21,506 bases of DNA from Amphimedon queenslandica (lineage: Eukaryota > Porifera > Demospongiae > Haplosclerida > Niphatidae). The stretch covers positions 772,000 through 793,505 of the forward strand of contig NW_003546246.1 in the NCBI RefSeq assembly GCF_000090795.2, given 5' to 3'. This document shows positions 1 to 8,256 of this stretch, in pieces (position 1 is the stretch's first letter; each line of letters begins with the position of its first letter). Made by a program: the position numbers and the translations under genes. The notes under the pieces were generated by a model. The model was not told where the DNA came from. It did no database searches and saw nothing but the letters and a program-made list of their open reading frames with translations.

Positions 1-367
1 TGTGGTAATATAGTGATAGCGGTACTTGAAGATGATGGTGCCTCATTAGCATGCTTTCTATTGGCTAGTTCCTTTTTATAAGCATCTCTTATCCCCTGTA
101 TGGTACTGCAGCTAATTTCAATTCACAATTTTGCTGAAAATTTCTTTTTTGCAGCTGTAATACCATAAACCACTGCATAGCAACCTACTTCAGCTCTTCA
201 GGAGTATATTTTCTATTTTTTCCTCTCTTCTCAATAGATGTAGCTGAGTTAGCCATCAGTCTTCTTACTTCTCTGTTTGCAGAGGCTATAGCCACTGATG
301 GCACTTGTGCTGATAGTGGACCACTTGGCAAGGGTAACTGACGCTGAAAATAACTTTCCAAGGTCAT
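1..367 (-). pseudogene. pogo-type transposase, N-terminal part (truncated by window edge)
   Basis: The ATG is at 367-365. The product opens with a short motif (M-T-L-E-S-Y-F), then a Pro/Gly/Ser stretch and a 'VAIASANREV' helix, followed by a basic segment and 'KYTPEELK'. The same N-terminal plan (M, four residues, then Y plus an aromatic; A-x-x-AN-x-EV; basic patch; Y-T-x-x-x-R helix) starts three other copies in this window at 1737, 8434 and 18327. The frame breaks at the TAG at 187-185. A one-base shift then restores a typical continuation with 'YGITAAKKKFSAK' and 'TIQGIRDAYKKEL', the helix-turn-helix DNA-binding region that precedes the DDE domain in pogo elements. A further in-frame TGA lies near 130. 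It is therefore a dead copy whose DDE core, if present, lies outside the window. The family call rests on comparison between the copies here and on recalled pogo-like proteins of invertebrates. Confidence 0.75.
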
Positions 368-489
368 CTTTAGTTGAGAATAGATAGCCTCACAGTTCCT
401 GACTCACTTAATGTCTTGACTGGAGAACTTGCTTGAGAGTTAGAGAAGAAGTGCAATGTGCACTGTGCAGCTGCAGCTGAAGTGTGTGT

Positions 490-954
490 CTGTGTGCTTG
501 TGGTATTTTATTAAGTGGTTATAATAACTATAAAAATTAATTATTCATTAATATTAATAAGTCTAATTTTCATTTTTATCTATCATTACGAATATTTGAA
601 GTTATATAAAATTAACCGGCTATACAGTACACATGTGGGCTATACAACTTATGTTAATCAATCGCTTGTTAGTTGTCGCCTTCTTACTAGTGGTGTCAGT
701 AGTACAAGTATCATCCAGTATACAGATAATAGTAAAAGTACTTACACATGTAGGCTATACAACTTACATTAATCACTCCCTTATAAGGCCTAGACTTCTT
801 ACCAGTAGTAATGGCTGATGGACAAGGATCGAACAACTACAATTAGTTCTCTCATTTTGACTAACAATAAGAATAAGTGTACATAATAGTCATAATCGTA
901 CAATGGTAATGCTAATCACAATAATAATACATACTAATAATGATACTCGTTAAA
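490..954 (-). repeat. Possible 3' LTR region of the gypsy relic, with an internal 115-bp duplication
   Basis: This non-coding AT-rich stretch lies immediately downstream of the gypsy pol frame on the minus strand and directly after a purine tract, where a 3' LTR would sit. Inside it a segment starting at 630 is repeated, diverged, at 745 (shared 'cacatgt-ggctatacaactta', then 'ttcttac-agt-gt'), giving a 115-bp period. Internal repeats are common in LTR U3 regions. I see no second LTR in the window, because the 5' half of the element is missing, and the outer boundary is not fixed. The LTR identity is positional inference. Confidence 0.35.
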
Positions 955-966
955 TTATCCCTCCAC
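955..966 (-). other. Candidate polypurine tract of the gypsy relic
   Basis: On the minus strand this reads gtggagggataa. It overlaps the end of the pol frame and precedes the AT-rich LTR-like stretch. In Ty3/gypsy elements a purine tract next to the 3' LTR primes plus-strand DNA synthesis. The position fits, but the tract is short and contains a T. Confidence 0.35.
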
Positions 967-968
967 AA

Positions 969-1600
969 GACATAAAAAAGTCCTCGCTTCGAAAATGGAA
1001 TAAAGTCTCCATAATGATTCAGTGGACGACGGTTTTGTGATGGGTGTGTCTGACCTGTTGTAATAGTTCCAGTTGTAATGGGGGTAGCAGATTGGACAGG
1101 TGATGGGTGTGTCTGACCTGTTGTAATAGTTCCAGTTGTAATGGGGGTAGCAGATTGGACAGGTATTGTTGGAGAGGTATCAGTTCTTGACTATCCTTTA
1201 TCTTGTATCCTATTTTGCCTTTGAGGAAGAAACTGATTTGACCAATGTATTGGGGGATCACTGTAACACAGTTTCAGACAATTCAAATAAACCACCACTT
1301 GGGTAGAGCATCCTACTAATTGAATACGATAATTTACCATTGATACTTTGTCAATCATGGTATAGGGACCTCACCAAAATGAGGCAAATTTCTTTGTTGA
1401 ACCAGATTGCACCGTAGGTGTGTATAGCCATACACAATCACCAACTTCATAACTTACCATCCTATTGTGCTTGTCATATGTCTGTTTTTGCCTCATTCTT
1501 GCAACCTGAAGCCATCCCCTGACCTCAGTGAATGCCTTCTGTACTATGTGCTGCAATGAGCAAATAAATTCTGAGTGAGTCATAGGAATATTTCTACCAT
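969..1600 (-). pseudogene. Ty3/gypsy integrase C-terminal region and pol tail
   Basis: The minus-strand reading from about 1600 down contains the hallmark C-terminal integrase module: an amphipathic stretch ending 'AFTEVRGWLQVARMRQK', then 'YDKHNRMVSYEVGDCVWLY' (the VGD-x-VWL motif), then a Ser/Lys/Phe-W element and 'GPYTMIDKVS...VNYRIQ'. The frame runs on through the duplicated Thr-rich tail to a short 'NHYGDF' ending near the purine tract. In the family this segment contacts DNA or chromatin during integration. The upstream edge, about 1600, is where the inserted pogo fragment begins. The integrase resumes beyond it at 1919. Much of this segment is open in one frame, so it is less decayed than the core. 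Confidence 0.85.
1038..1163 (-). repeat. Perfect 63-bp tandem duplication in the gypsy pol tail
   Basis: Two adjacent 63-bp copies (1038-1100 and 1101-1163) are identical base for base. The unit is 21 codons long, so the duplication keeps the pol frame and doubles a Thr/Pro/Gln-rich segment of the integrase tail (motif 'ITTGTITTGQTHPS'). Perfect identity inside an otherwise decayed gene suggests the duplication is recent, or was homogenised. Confidence 0.9.
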
Positions 1601-1606
1601 ATTGTG

Positions 1607-1918
1607 GTTTTTTTTCCACAATAACAAATTTCGCGAAATTTATTTCCATGAATTGGACTGCAATTAATTTCTTCTCATTATTAAGCGTGGCTACGACCAC
1701 GCACTAGTTATTAATAACTGTGAAGTGAAGTCTAAAATGGTGCTGATTAACTATTTTAAGAAAGCAAGTGTTCTGCCGAGCCCAGACGGACCCTTTACTG
1801 AGAAAATACATTCTTCCAGTATTGCTACAGCCAATAAAGAAGTACAAGAGATTTTGGATTGTGAGAAAGACAGTGCTACATCTAAACGGTCCTATATGGT
1901 ACTTGATGGAGAGCGTCG
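1607..1918 (+). pseudogene. pogo-type transposase 5' fragment inserted in the gypsy integrase
   Basis: The ATG is at 1737 and the product starts 'MVLINYFKKASVLPSPDG', followed by 'SSIATANKEV', the same N-terminal plan as the copies at 367, 8434 and 18327. After about 60 codons the open frame passes at about 1918 into sequence that reads, on the minus strand, as gypsy integrase ('IVFGRSAT', then 'PIDLM'). The pogo part therefore ends there. The left edge is less sharp: integrase-like reading stops at about 1575-1600, and the 5' non-coding part holds a perfect 16-bp palindrome (1626-1641) and an 8-bp inverted pair around a T-run (tattgtgg at about 1604, ccacaata at about 1617). No DDE domain is present, so this is a short remnant of an insertion. 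Confidence 0.7.
1626..1641. repeat. Perfect 16-bp palindrome
   Basis: The sequence aaatttcgcgaaattt is its own reverse complement. It lies in the short non-coding leader of the inserted pogo fragment, with a second small inverted pair at 1685-1690 / 1697-1702 (gcgtgg / ccacgc). Subterminal palindromes are common in DNA-transposon ends. A function in transposase binding is only a guess. Confidence 0.6.
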
Positions 1919-2787
1919 TAACATTAGATCAATTGGTCAGGTAGCAGAGCGACCAAATACAATTTAAAAAGGTGACAAATCAGGAGATTTATGAATAGCT
2001 TTTTGATAGGCATAAAGTTCATGGGGAATATGTAGGTCTTAGTCCTGTGAATTCACTTCAGTCATTTTGGCTATGATACTCTCAAGTGTTCTGTTGAAGC
2101 GCTCTGTTTGGCTGTTTCCTTGAGGGTGGTATGCAGTTGTGTTAGTTCTTTGAATGCCTAGAAGCCCAGAAAGAGACCGCAGCACTTTGCAACATAAATT
2201 TGTCCCTAATCACTATGAATATATTTAGGGACACCAAAACGACAGATAAACTGATTATACATTACAGCAGCCAGAGTTTTTGCTGATGTCTCCTTAAGGG
2301 GAAAGTCTTCAACTCGGTGAACAGATCTGTCAGTACTAGGATATATTTTGACCTTTTGTTTCAGGCAGAGGACCCAAAATGTCCCAAGTTACCTTGTCAA
2401 ATGATGAACTAGCAACAATAGGGACTAGTGGAGCTGGAGCAGTGGGTGGTGAATTAATCTTTCGACATTTGTCACAGCTGCTTGAATATCTTTCATATAT
2501 TTTGGCCCGTAGACACGCTCTTAAATCCATTATTGGGTATTATGGATTCGCAAATGACCAAACATGCTATGTAATGCATCAATTACTTGATGACGAAAAG
2601 ATTGAGGAAGCACCACCTGACATGTAATGCCATCACTCAGTTTCAAACATATCTTACGATTTAATATATGGTCTTTTACAAGGAGACCGTTTGCTTGCTG
2701 TTGGTATGGGGTAGGTGGCATATTCCCTTGTTGTAGTGCTTGAATGGTGTCTCTAAGTTCACCATCCTCTCCCTGTTTACTGACCAT
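1919..2787 (-). pseudogene. Ty3/gypsy integrase: zinc finger and catalytic core
   Basis: Read on the minus strand in several frames, this shows integrase landmarks in the right order. An H-x-H-type segment ('FRHQVIDALHSMFGHLR') comes first, then the CxxC half of the zinc finger ('CDKCRKINSP') at about 2470. The first catalytic Asp is in 'VTWDILGPLPET', the second in 'GVPKYIHSD', and the catalytic Glu in 'YHPQGNSQTERFNRTLE'. After these come 'HELYAYQKAIHKS' and 'IVFGRSAT'. The enzyme would insert the retroelement cDNA into chromosomes. Several frameshifts and stops (for example the stop before the CxxC segment) make it a pseudogene. It follows the RNase H region without a gap and ends at 1919, where pogo sequence interrupts it. 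Confidence 0.85.
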
Positions 2788-3150
2788 TTCCTCAGAATGG
2801 AAAATGGAGTGAACACTGGGACTCGGGAAAGAGCATTTGCATCAGTGTTGAGGCTACCTGTTTTGTATACCATTGTAAAATCAAACAGCAGTAAAAATAA
2901 AATCAAATGAGGGAGATGACAACCCCAATCTCGAAGTTTTGTCAAAGTGGTGAGGATTGTGATCTGTAATGAGGGTAAATGTTCTTCCAGATAAATAAGG
3001 GTAGAAATTCGTAATAGCTGAAATTACACTTAATGCTTCCCTCTCTGTTGTTGAATGATGACATTCTGCTTTCATCAGTTGACGACTGTAATATGCAATA
3101 GCATGTTCTTGACCCTCATGTTCTTGGCAAAGTACAGCCCCTGTAACATA
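2788..3150 (-). pseudogene. Ty3/gypsy reverse transcriptase C-terminal / RNase H region, 5'-truncated
   Basis: The minus-strand frame carries 'GAVLCQEHEG', 'AIAYYSRQLMKAE', 'TEREALSVISAI' and 'YPYLSGRTFTLITDHN', the usual RT-linked RNase H motif series of Ty3/gypsy pol. This includes the catalytic-type Glu (TERE) and Asp (TDH). A frameshift then leads to 'TGSLNTDANALSR', the conserved end of this domain. Homology stops at about 3145, just before the first RNase H strand, so the reverse-transcriptase palm, protease and gag are absent. The element is truncated or its 5' part has diverged beyond recognition. Confidence 0.85.
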
Positions 3151-4025
3151 ATACATAATAACAAACATGCATATTACTATTATTATGCATACACACACTC
3201 ATTTATTACACAGCCACACAATTAACATATTACACGTGATTATTATATTATTGATTATTAATGTTTTATGGTTTTGGATCTGAACTTTACATGTTGTCAA
3301 GAGTGGGATACAAAGGAACAGTTCCACAAGGACAATTCTTAATGATACTCATTGCTCTGGCAGGAAGTTGACATCATACGTTACCCAATCTGAGACCCAC
3401 AATAGCCTTACACAAAAGTCTGGCTCATAAGCTCAGCTTGATTTAAAGGTTTTGAAGGAAGAGAATCTTATGGGGGCATGCATGGTGTATGAGGGATAAA
3501 GCTGATACACCTTGGTGTCTCAGGTTTATCTCTCATACACCCAAATTTCACTGGTGTATCATATATACACCACTGCGCGGCACTTTCATTTTATGGCTTC
3601 CTTTGGTACAAATATTCATATTCAATAATTTCTACTTTTGTTGCCTGGGCTAGATATGGAACCCGGGAGTTATATGGCATTCCTTGTAATAGTAATACCT
3701 GCTTTGTATTTGAAGGATGTTGGTACTCATCATTTTCAAGCATTTAAGTCTGTTTATATTTTTTGAGCATTTACTGTTCATAGAAAGTGGACATGGTAAA
3801 TGGGAGGTCCATCATCTTAAGAACATCGGTTGTTTAATAATGTGACTTGTACTTCACTGCATGTGCAATGTAAATAATGTGTGTGTGAAAACATTATCCA
3901 CCCATCCAAATATTGCTCAGTATGACGTGATGAAACTGCATGCAGGAAGTGAGATAAGTCAATGTATATCAGTAAATAATGATAACTTGTTTCTACAATG
4001 GACAAGGATAGGGTGTGAATGAGGT
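3151..4025. other. Non-coding stretch, no gene recognised
   Basis: Both strands have frequent stops. The only structure I can support is the palindrome cluster at 3483-3571. One minus-strand reading around 3300-3380 looks slightly coding-like ('CPCGTVPLYPTL'), but I cannot assign it. Confidence 0.5.
3483..3571. repeat. Cluster of GGTGTAT/ATACACC inverted repeats
   Basis: An 18-nt arm at 3483-3500 (tggtgtatgagggataaa) pairs with 3525-3541 (tttatctctcatacacc) with one mismatch. Between them gatacacc and ggtgtctc form a second inverted pair around 3504-3521. A third palindrome, ggtgtatcatatatacacc, follows at 3553-3571. The same GGTGTAT-like half-site occurs in alternating orientation about six times in 90 bp. 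It could be a MITE core, a hairpin or a binding-site array. No family is recognised. Confidence 0.6.
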
Positions 4026-4262
4026 TTAACTCTTAAATGACCATAATTAAAATGGGTGTAGTTACTGCTAGTACCAAATTAATTCAGTAGCTCAGCTTTG
4101 ATAGTCAGTTTCACAAGAATGTTATATATATGATAAGCAATACAGATACCTACACCAGCAACAAGAGAAGCTTTCCTATGGCTACGCATCTTTGGGTCAA
4201 TTGTCCTGTCAACACAATTAATCTATGACGAATAAATGCGTCAATGGTCCTTAAAGGGTTAA
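4026..4262. mobile_element. TTAA-flanked MITE-like element (piggyBac-type ends)
   Basis: The left end reads TTAACTCTTAAATGACCAT and the right end, reversed, reads TTAACCCTTTAAGGACCAT: an imperfect inverted repeat of about 19 bp with TTAA at both outer edges. TTAA target sites and ends that start with CCC after TTAA are typical of piggyBac and its non-autonomous derivatives. The unit is about 237 bp and non-coding. The assignment rests only on these ends. Confidence 0.45.
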
Positions 4263-4960
4263 TGTTCATTTGAGTTTAGCATTGTTTCAAATTGTGTGCC
4301 AATCATTTATGTAGAAGAGAGGGTTAGGAAAGAATAAAGCTGTCATTATCAAATCCCAATCTTGTTTGTGGGACGTAGTACATGTTAATTACAAATATTA
4401 GGTGCTTAATGGATCTAGGGCAGTGCTGACAAACTTTGATGGGCAAGAAAAACTTTAGAGTAACATTAAAACTTATTATGTACAATTCAACCATTGATTT
4501 GGTTCATATAATAATGATATCATACATGTTAATGCTGCCATCAAAGCCATGTGTATTACATATATAACAATGTTTGCCGGCTGATGTTGCGCATAATGCA
4601 GCCATCAAGGTTGTGCACATTATTATACTTGCTAGTTGATGTTGCCAATTTAAATGATGCTGCCATCAATGCTGTGCTTATATTAAATGCTTACTAGCTG
4701 ATGTTGCGCATTTTTTATTGCTGTTTGTGGTATTAATATGTGCATATTCAGATTAACACAAAACAATTGTTTGCACATTGGAAATTATTCATGCACATGA
4801 TGTTTCTTCATACTAAGTAGGTTATGAAAGTACCTTAATTGAGGATAGCATTATTATAGTAAGCAATATTATGTCTAAAATACGTTGACATACATATACA
4901 TACATGTATAATATTCAATGAGATATTAGTAACGCGGTAGCGTTTCTATGTAGGATTTAC
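4263..4960. other. AT-rich non-coding stretch containing a short tandem repeat
   Basis: I see no supportable coding frame. Apart from the three-copy tandem repeat at 4531-4711, the sequence is AT-rich with simple TATA/CATA runs, for example around 4888-4915. Confidence 0.5.
4531..4711. repeat. Three-copy tandem repeat, unit 56-64 bp
   Basis: The units start at about 4531, 4595 and 4656. Each begins with atgc-gccatcaa, continues with a TA-rich middle of variable length, and ends with gct(a/g)(g/a)(c/t)tgatgttgc. The edges are well conserved and the middles diverged, so this is an old minisatellite-like array. Confidence 0.75.
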
Positions 4961-5575
4961 CACAAAACAATATGGCTGCCATGACTTTTGCAGCCTTGCT
5001 ATACTGGGAATTCGAGCTCCTGTGCTTACCAAACTTTATAGAGGATCTTATCTTCACCAGAGGACTCCATTGGTACAACTAGCGTGGCTCTAAACCTTGT
5101 CTAAATGGAAAGTCAAAAATCGGCGAACCGGCAGTTTTGTTCAGCCACCTTTTTTCATCTTCATCATCATCTTCTGTCAATCAGTTAAGCAGGAGTATCG
5201 TGGTGTTCGAACAATGCTACAAGGCTAATTCTTAAACCATTCTACTCCAACTATCTATGCGCAGGTCCAGAACTTTTTAAATAACTCTAACAATAAGAAA
5301 AAGTTGCCCCCTCTCCATCACCACCAGCCCAGCATACCTCATTCCGCCATTTTGTTAATTAAAGAAGCATGCATGTGCTCCACAATGTGGGTGTGGCTGC
5401 ACATGCTCAGTTCTCAGAACTGGGAAAAGGAAGCAATTGTTTTATCTAGCTCTGCTTGGACGAACTGCAATACTCAGTGGAAGTTCGAGGCTTCCAGTTC
5501 CAGCTAAGAGAAGGTATTTAGTCTTGGATATCATTGTTTTATTATGAGTGTTCAATAAATTGTAATTTAAAAACA
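4961..5575 (+). promoter_or_regulatory. More GC-rich island with two YY1-like sites and a nearby AATAAA; possible promoter or small transcription unit
   Basis: This interval is visibly richer in GC than its flanks. It holds aatATGGCtgcc at about 4969-4980 and, in reverse, ttccGCCATtttg at 5342-5354. Both fit the YY1 core AANATGGC, which is frequent near animal transcription starts. A 37-codon frame opens at the first site (starts 'MAAMTFAALLYW'), and a 67-codon frame lies at 5304-5507. Neither resembles a known protein. An AATAAA at about 5550 could end a short transcript. There is no TE signature. It is a promoter candidate, not a demonstrated gene. Confidence 0.25.
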
Positions 5576-5836
5576 CAAACAATATTAATTCATGTTATAC
5601 AATGATCATGAACTTGCAACAGAAACAAAAGGACAGGATTGGAAGGAAAAAAAGGGTATTGTCATTTCTTCTTGAACAAGGATTTGTGTCAAGATTATTA
5701 TTATATCATACTTCACTAAACACTGATCAGTATAGAATTCCTTTAGCATAACTATTCACCACACTAGCAATTGACACCATGATGTCATAATCTGAAAAAA
5801 TATTACAAATATTATTAAATAAAGCAACACAAATAA
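5576..5836. other. AT-rich non-coding spacer
   Basis: A-rich and T-rich runs and stops in all frames. Nothing is recognised. Confidence 0.5.
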
Positions 5837-6164
5837 GAACATAAAAATTTAAAAAAAACAGGATTCTAGAGCAAATTTGTAAAAAATTAACAGGAACAAC
5901 AAGTTGGATATGACCAATGAAAAGACGAAATGAAAATCCTACCTTCGTGATGCAAATTCTACTCTACATTGCAAGGTAGTCCGTAATTTCTTACATAATA
6001 ATATTAAAAGTACAATTTAGAGTAGAATTTGCGTCACGAGAGTAGGATTTTCATTTCATATTTTCATTGGTCATTCAAAATCCTACTTGTCCTTGTTTCT
6101 GTTAATTTTTTACAAATTTGCTCTAGAATCCTACTTCATCTTGTTTTTTTTAATTTTTATGTTC
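5837..6164. repeat. Long inverted repeat (foldback element), arms 134 and 151 bp, loop about 43 bp
   Basis: The left arm 5837-5970 pairs with the right arm 6014-6164. Matching blocks include gaacataaaaattt / aaatttttatgttc at the outer ends, gattctagagcaaatttgta / tacaaatttgctctagaatc, accaatgaaaa / ttttcattggt, and agagtagaatttgc at the inner end. The right arm has extra bases (about 11 near 6131-6142 and about 7 near 6077), and scattered mismatches occur. A motif aatcctac recurs within the arms. The arms carry no coding capacity. The shape fits a foldback MITE. If transcribed it would give a long hairpin RNA. Confidence 0.85.
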
Positions 6165-6711
6165 AACATATTGTACATGCTGCCATTATCATTACTATTT
6201 AGTATGTCACATTCATATTTTATAAAAGTGCTTACTTTTGGTGTTAAAAGAGTCAGATCTGACTTGGAATAAGACTATAAGGTGAAGGGGATGGTCCTCT
6301 TTCTGAGCACCTGTATTTTGTTTGTGGTTTGTAATATGTAACTTAAGGTATGTCACGCATATACATATACATGTATAGTATACCATATTGTTCATGTAGC
6401 GGATTATTCAGTCATTTATTGTACTTGTAGTGTTTGATGATTATCATGCTTGAAGATCATCCTTTTATAGTTTAAAGGGTAAGTTCAGTAAAAAATCAAT
6501 AATTATTTATAATCACAATTTGACTTATTTCCAGCAGTTAATAGTTGCTAAAATAATTGTAGTTGCAAATTTGTACTCATTTGCATAAAAACATTGCCTA
6601 AGTTTACAACAATTTGCTGAATGATATAGCACTCCTGGTAGTGGGCGTGGTATTGCCATGACATAGCAGGGGAACCTACTTGCAATAAGCAATAGCATAG
6701 CCTGCACAATA
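6165..6711. other. Non-coding stretch upstream of the THAP-DDE pseudogene
   Basis: No supportable coding frame on either strand. A short TACATATACATGTATA-type low-complexity patch lies at about 6361-6380. The stretch probably includes the 5' end of the THAP element, but I cannot locate its terminal repeat. Confidence 0.45.
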
Positions 6712-6937
6712 ATGGTAGAGATGTGTTGCTGCCAACTGTAGTAATACTTACAATGATAGAGTTAGCCTTTACAAGTTCCCAAAAAACAAGAAACTGAGGC
6801 AGCTGTAGAAAAAACAAGTTCGGAAAGGCCCTAGTGACTTTTCTTACCTCTGCAGCTGCCACTTCACTGAAGACTGCTCTAAATTTGCTTCATCAACTTC
6901 AAATAATAGTTATCAAAATAAGATTTGTAGTTTAACT

Positions 6938-6975
6938 GTAAGATAACAAAAGAAATTACGTATAAAACAACACAG
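6938..6975 (+). other. Probable 38-bp intron in the THAP transposase
   Basis: A consensus donor (gtaagata) and acceptor (caacacag) flank 38 bp. Removing them joins 'KICSLT' in frame to 'MLKSSAVPSIF', the end of the THAP domain. The intron carries an in-frame TAA (of gtaagaTAAcaa), so splicing is needed for the reading. Confidence 0.55.
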
Positions 6976-7081
6976 ATGTTGAAGTCAAGTGCTGTTCCCT
7001 CAATATTTCCCACTAGCAATAACTCTAGTCCTACTTCTTATCGACACTCTGCAGCCTTTGAAAAAAAGGAGACAAGCCATG

Positions 7082-7140
7082 GTATGACAAAATTTAGCTA
7101 GCTATTATGTAATAAAATCTATAATAGTAATTGGCTGAAG
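7082..7140 (+). other. Probable 59-bp intron in the THAP transposase
   Basis: The donor is gtatgaca after 'ETSH' plus one base, and the acceptor ends ggctgaag. The joined codon (g + aa) keeps the frame into 'ETKQSKEPLSMKVDD'. The retained sequence contains several stops. Confidence 0.45.
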
Positions 7141-8256
7141 AAACAAAGCAGTCAAAGGAACCACTTAGCATGAAAGTGGATGATGCGGAGGAAACATACA
7201 CACCTGTATGTCCCAGACAAAAATGTCAATATTGTTATAAGGTACATGTAGATTGAAGTTTCTGCACCCTTGTTGCAACGAGACAGAGCAATACAAGTTT
7301 TTATTAAAGAAAAAAGCAAAGTTGCAAATAAAATAGGGTATTTACTCATTTATGGTAGTGTTTTTATCTCAGCTACTCTAGTTAGCATTAAACCATTAAC
7401 TTTCGATGTTGGCATTCAATGCACACTCCTTTCAGACAAAATAAAGTCTATATCTGAGAAAGTATTTGCTGCTGTGTGATTTAATATGACCCTCTTGTGT
7501 TGGGAACTGGAATATAGTAGTAGTGATGAAGCCAATGAAGAGGAAAGTGCAGATGAAACTGACTTTGATTATGACTACAATTCATCACCTTGTAGTTCAA
7601 TGTTAGTAACAACATTTTAGTGCAATGACATTTGCCTTACTTTAGAATGTCAGACAGTTCTGTGTCATGGGTAACTGATGATGATGTAGAACATTAGGCA
7701 GATGAGAATGATGACTTAAAGTAAATTAGTGATCCCTAATATGTTCCATTCTAAAATCTTTACGGTAGCATTCCTTATGACATTGCTGGTACGTACCCTT
7801 TTCAAGTCTTGCATATTCAGTCTATTTGATACATGTCCCCAATGTCTATCAAATACTACTGCCTCTTTATCTACACTCCGATCACAATTACGTGTCAATA
7901 AATCATGTTCAGCTTGTCTCTACAAAATCACCTAGAACAGTCAACCTGTTGTACAGAATCTACCAGTGGGTTCTCCTTTAATATCAGCTTCATCATTGTC
8001 ATGATTACTTCTTAAAAAGACACTTCCATTTTTTAATTTTATGAACTGTGCTACTATCTCAAAAACAGCATTTTTTCGTTATGAAAGATGTTTTGTTCAA
8101 CTGGCACTCAATCATGTATGGAGACAGAATCAATCGAAACTATTCTCAGCAAGAAAATCTAGAAATCTATCAATTGCAGGAGACAGAAGCTGTGATAGTC
8201 CGGGTTATTGTGTTAAATTACAATAATGGACTTGGAACAGAATCAGATTTTGGATA

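Larger units (their letters stand above)
6712..8256 (+). pseudogene. THAP-domain DDE transposase (Kolobok-like), 3' end cut off by a pogo insertion
   Basis: The ATG is at 6712. The N-terminus is a C2CH THAP zinc finger: Cys pair at about 6724, then 'ANCSNTYNDR', 'SLYKFPKNKKLRQL', 'LCSCHFTEDC' (the C-x2-H half) and, after a probable intron, 'LKSSAVPSIFPTS' (the AVPSIF signature that ends THAP domains). A linker with 'DVGIQCTLL' and a very acidic segment ('YSSSDEANEEESADETD') follow. The C-terminal domain then shows 'CPQCLS', 'SQPVVQNLPVG', 'ISKTAFFRYER', 'LSIAGDRSCDSPGY' (8179-8208, probable first catalytic Asp region) and 'IMDLEQNQILD'. THAP binds the element ends and the DDE domain cuts and joins. 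One-base frameshifts (about 6727 and 8219) and stops (for example at 6791) disable it. Coding homology stops exactly at a TA where pogo begins. The Kolobok label is my best recollection of this THAP-linked family. Confidence 0.8.

Noticed and set aside
1685-1702. gcgtgg / ccacgc inverted pair as a functional hairpin
   Set aside because: Six-base arms are too short to stand out alone. Mentioned only with the nearby 16-bp palindrome.
2379-2627. 82-codon plus-strand frame
   Set aside because: Antisense shadow of the gypsy integrase zinc-finger and core region.
5304-5507. 67-codon plus-strand frame as a protein gene
   Set aside because: Low-complexity start and end, no motif, no support beyond being open. 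Kept only as part of a possible promoter island.
6525-6862. Two overlapping minus-strand frames with splice-like sites
   Set aside because: They lie opposite the THAP zinc-finger reading on the plus strand, which has clear C2CH and AVPSIF landmarks. The minus frames match nothing and the implied exons do not join in phase.
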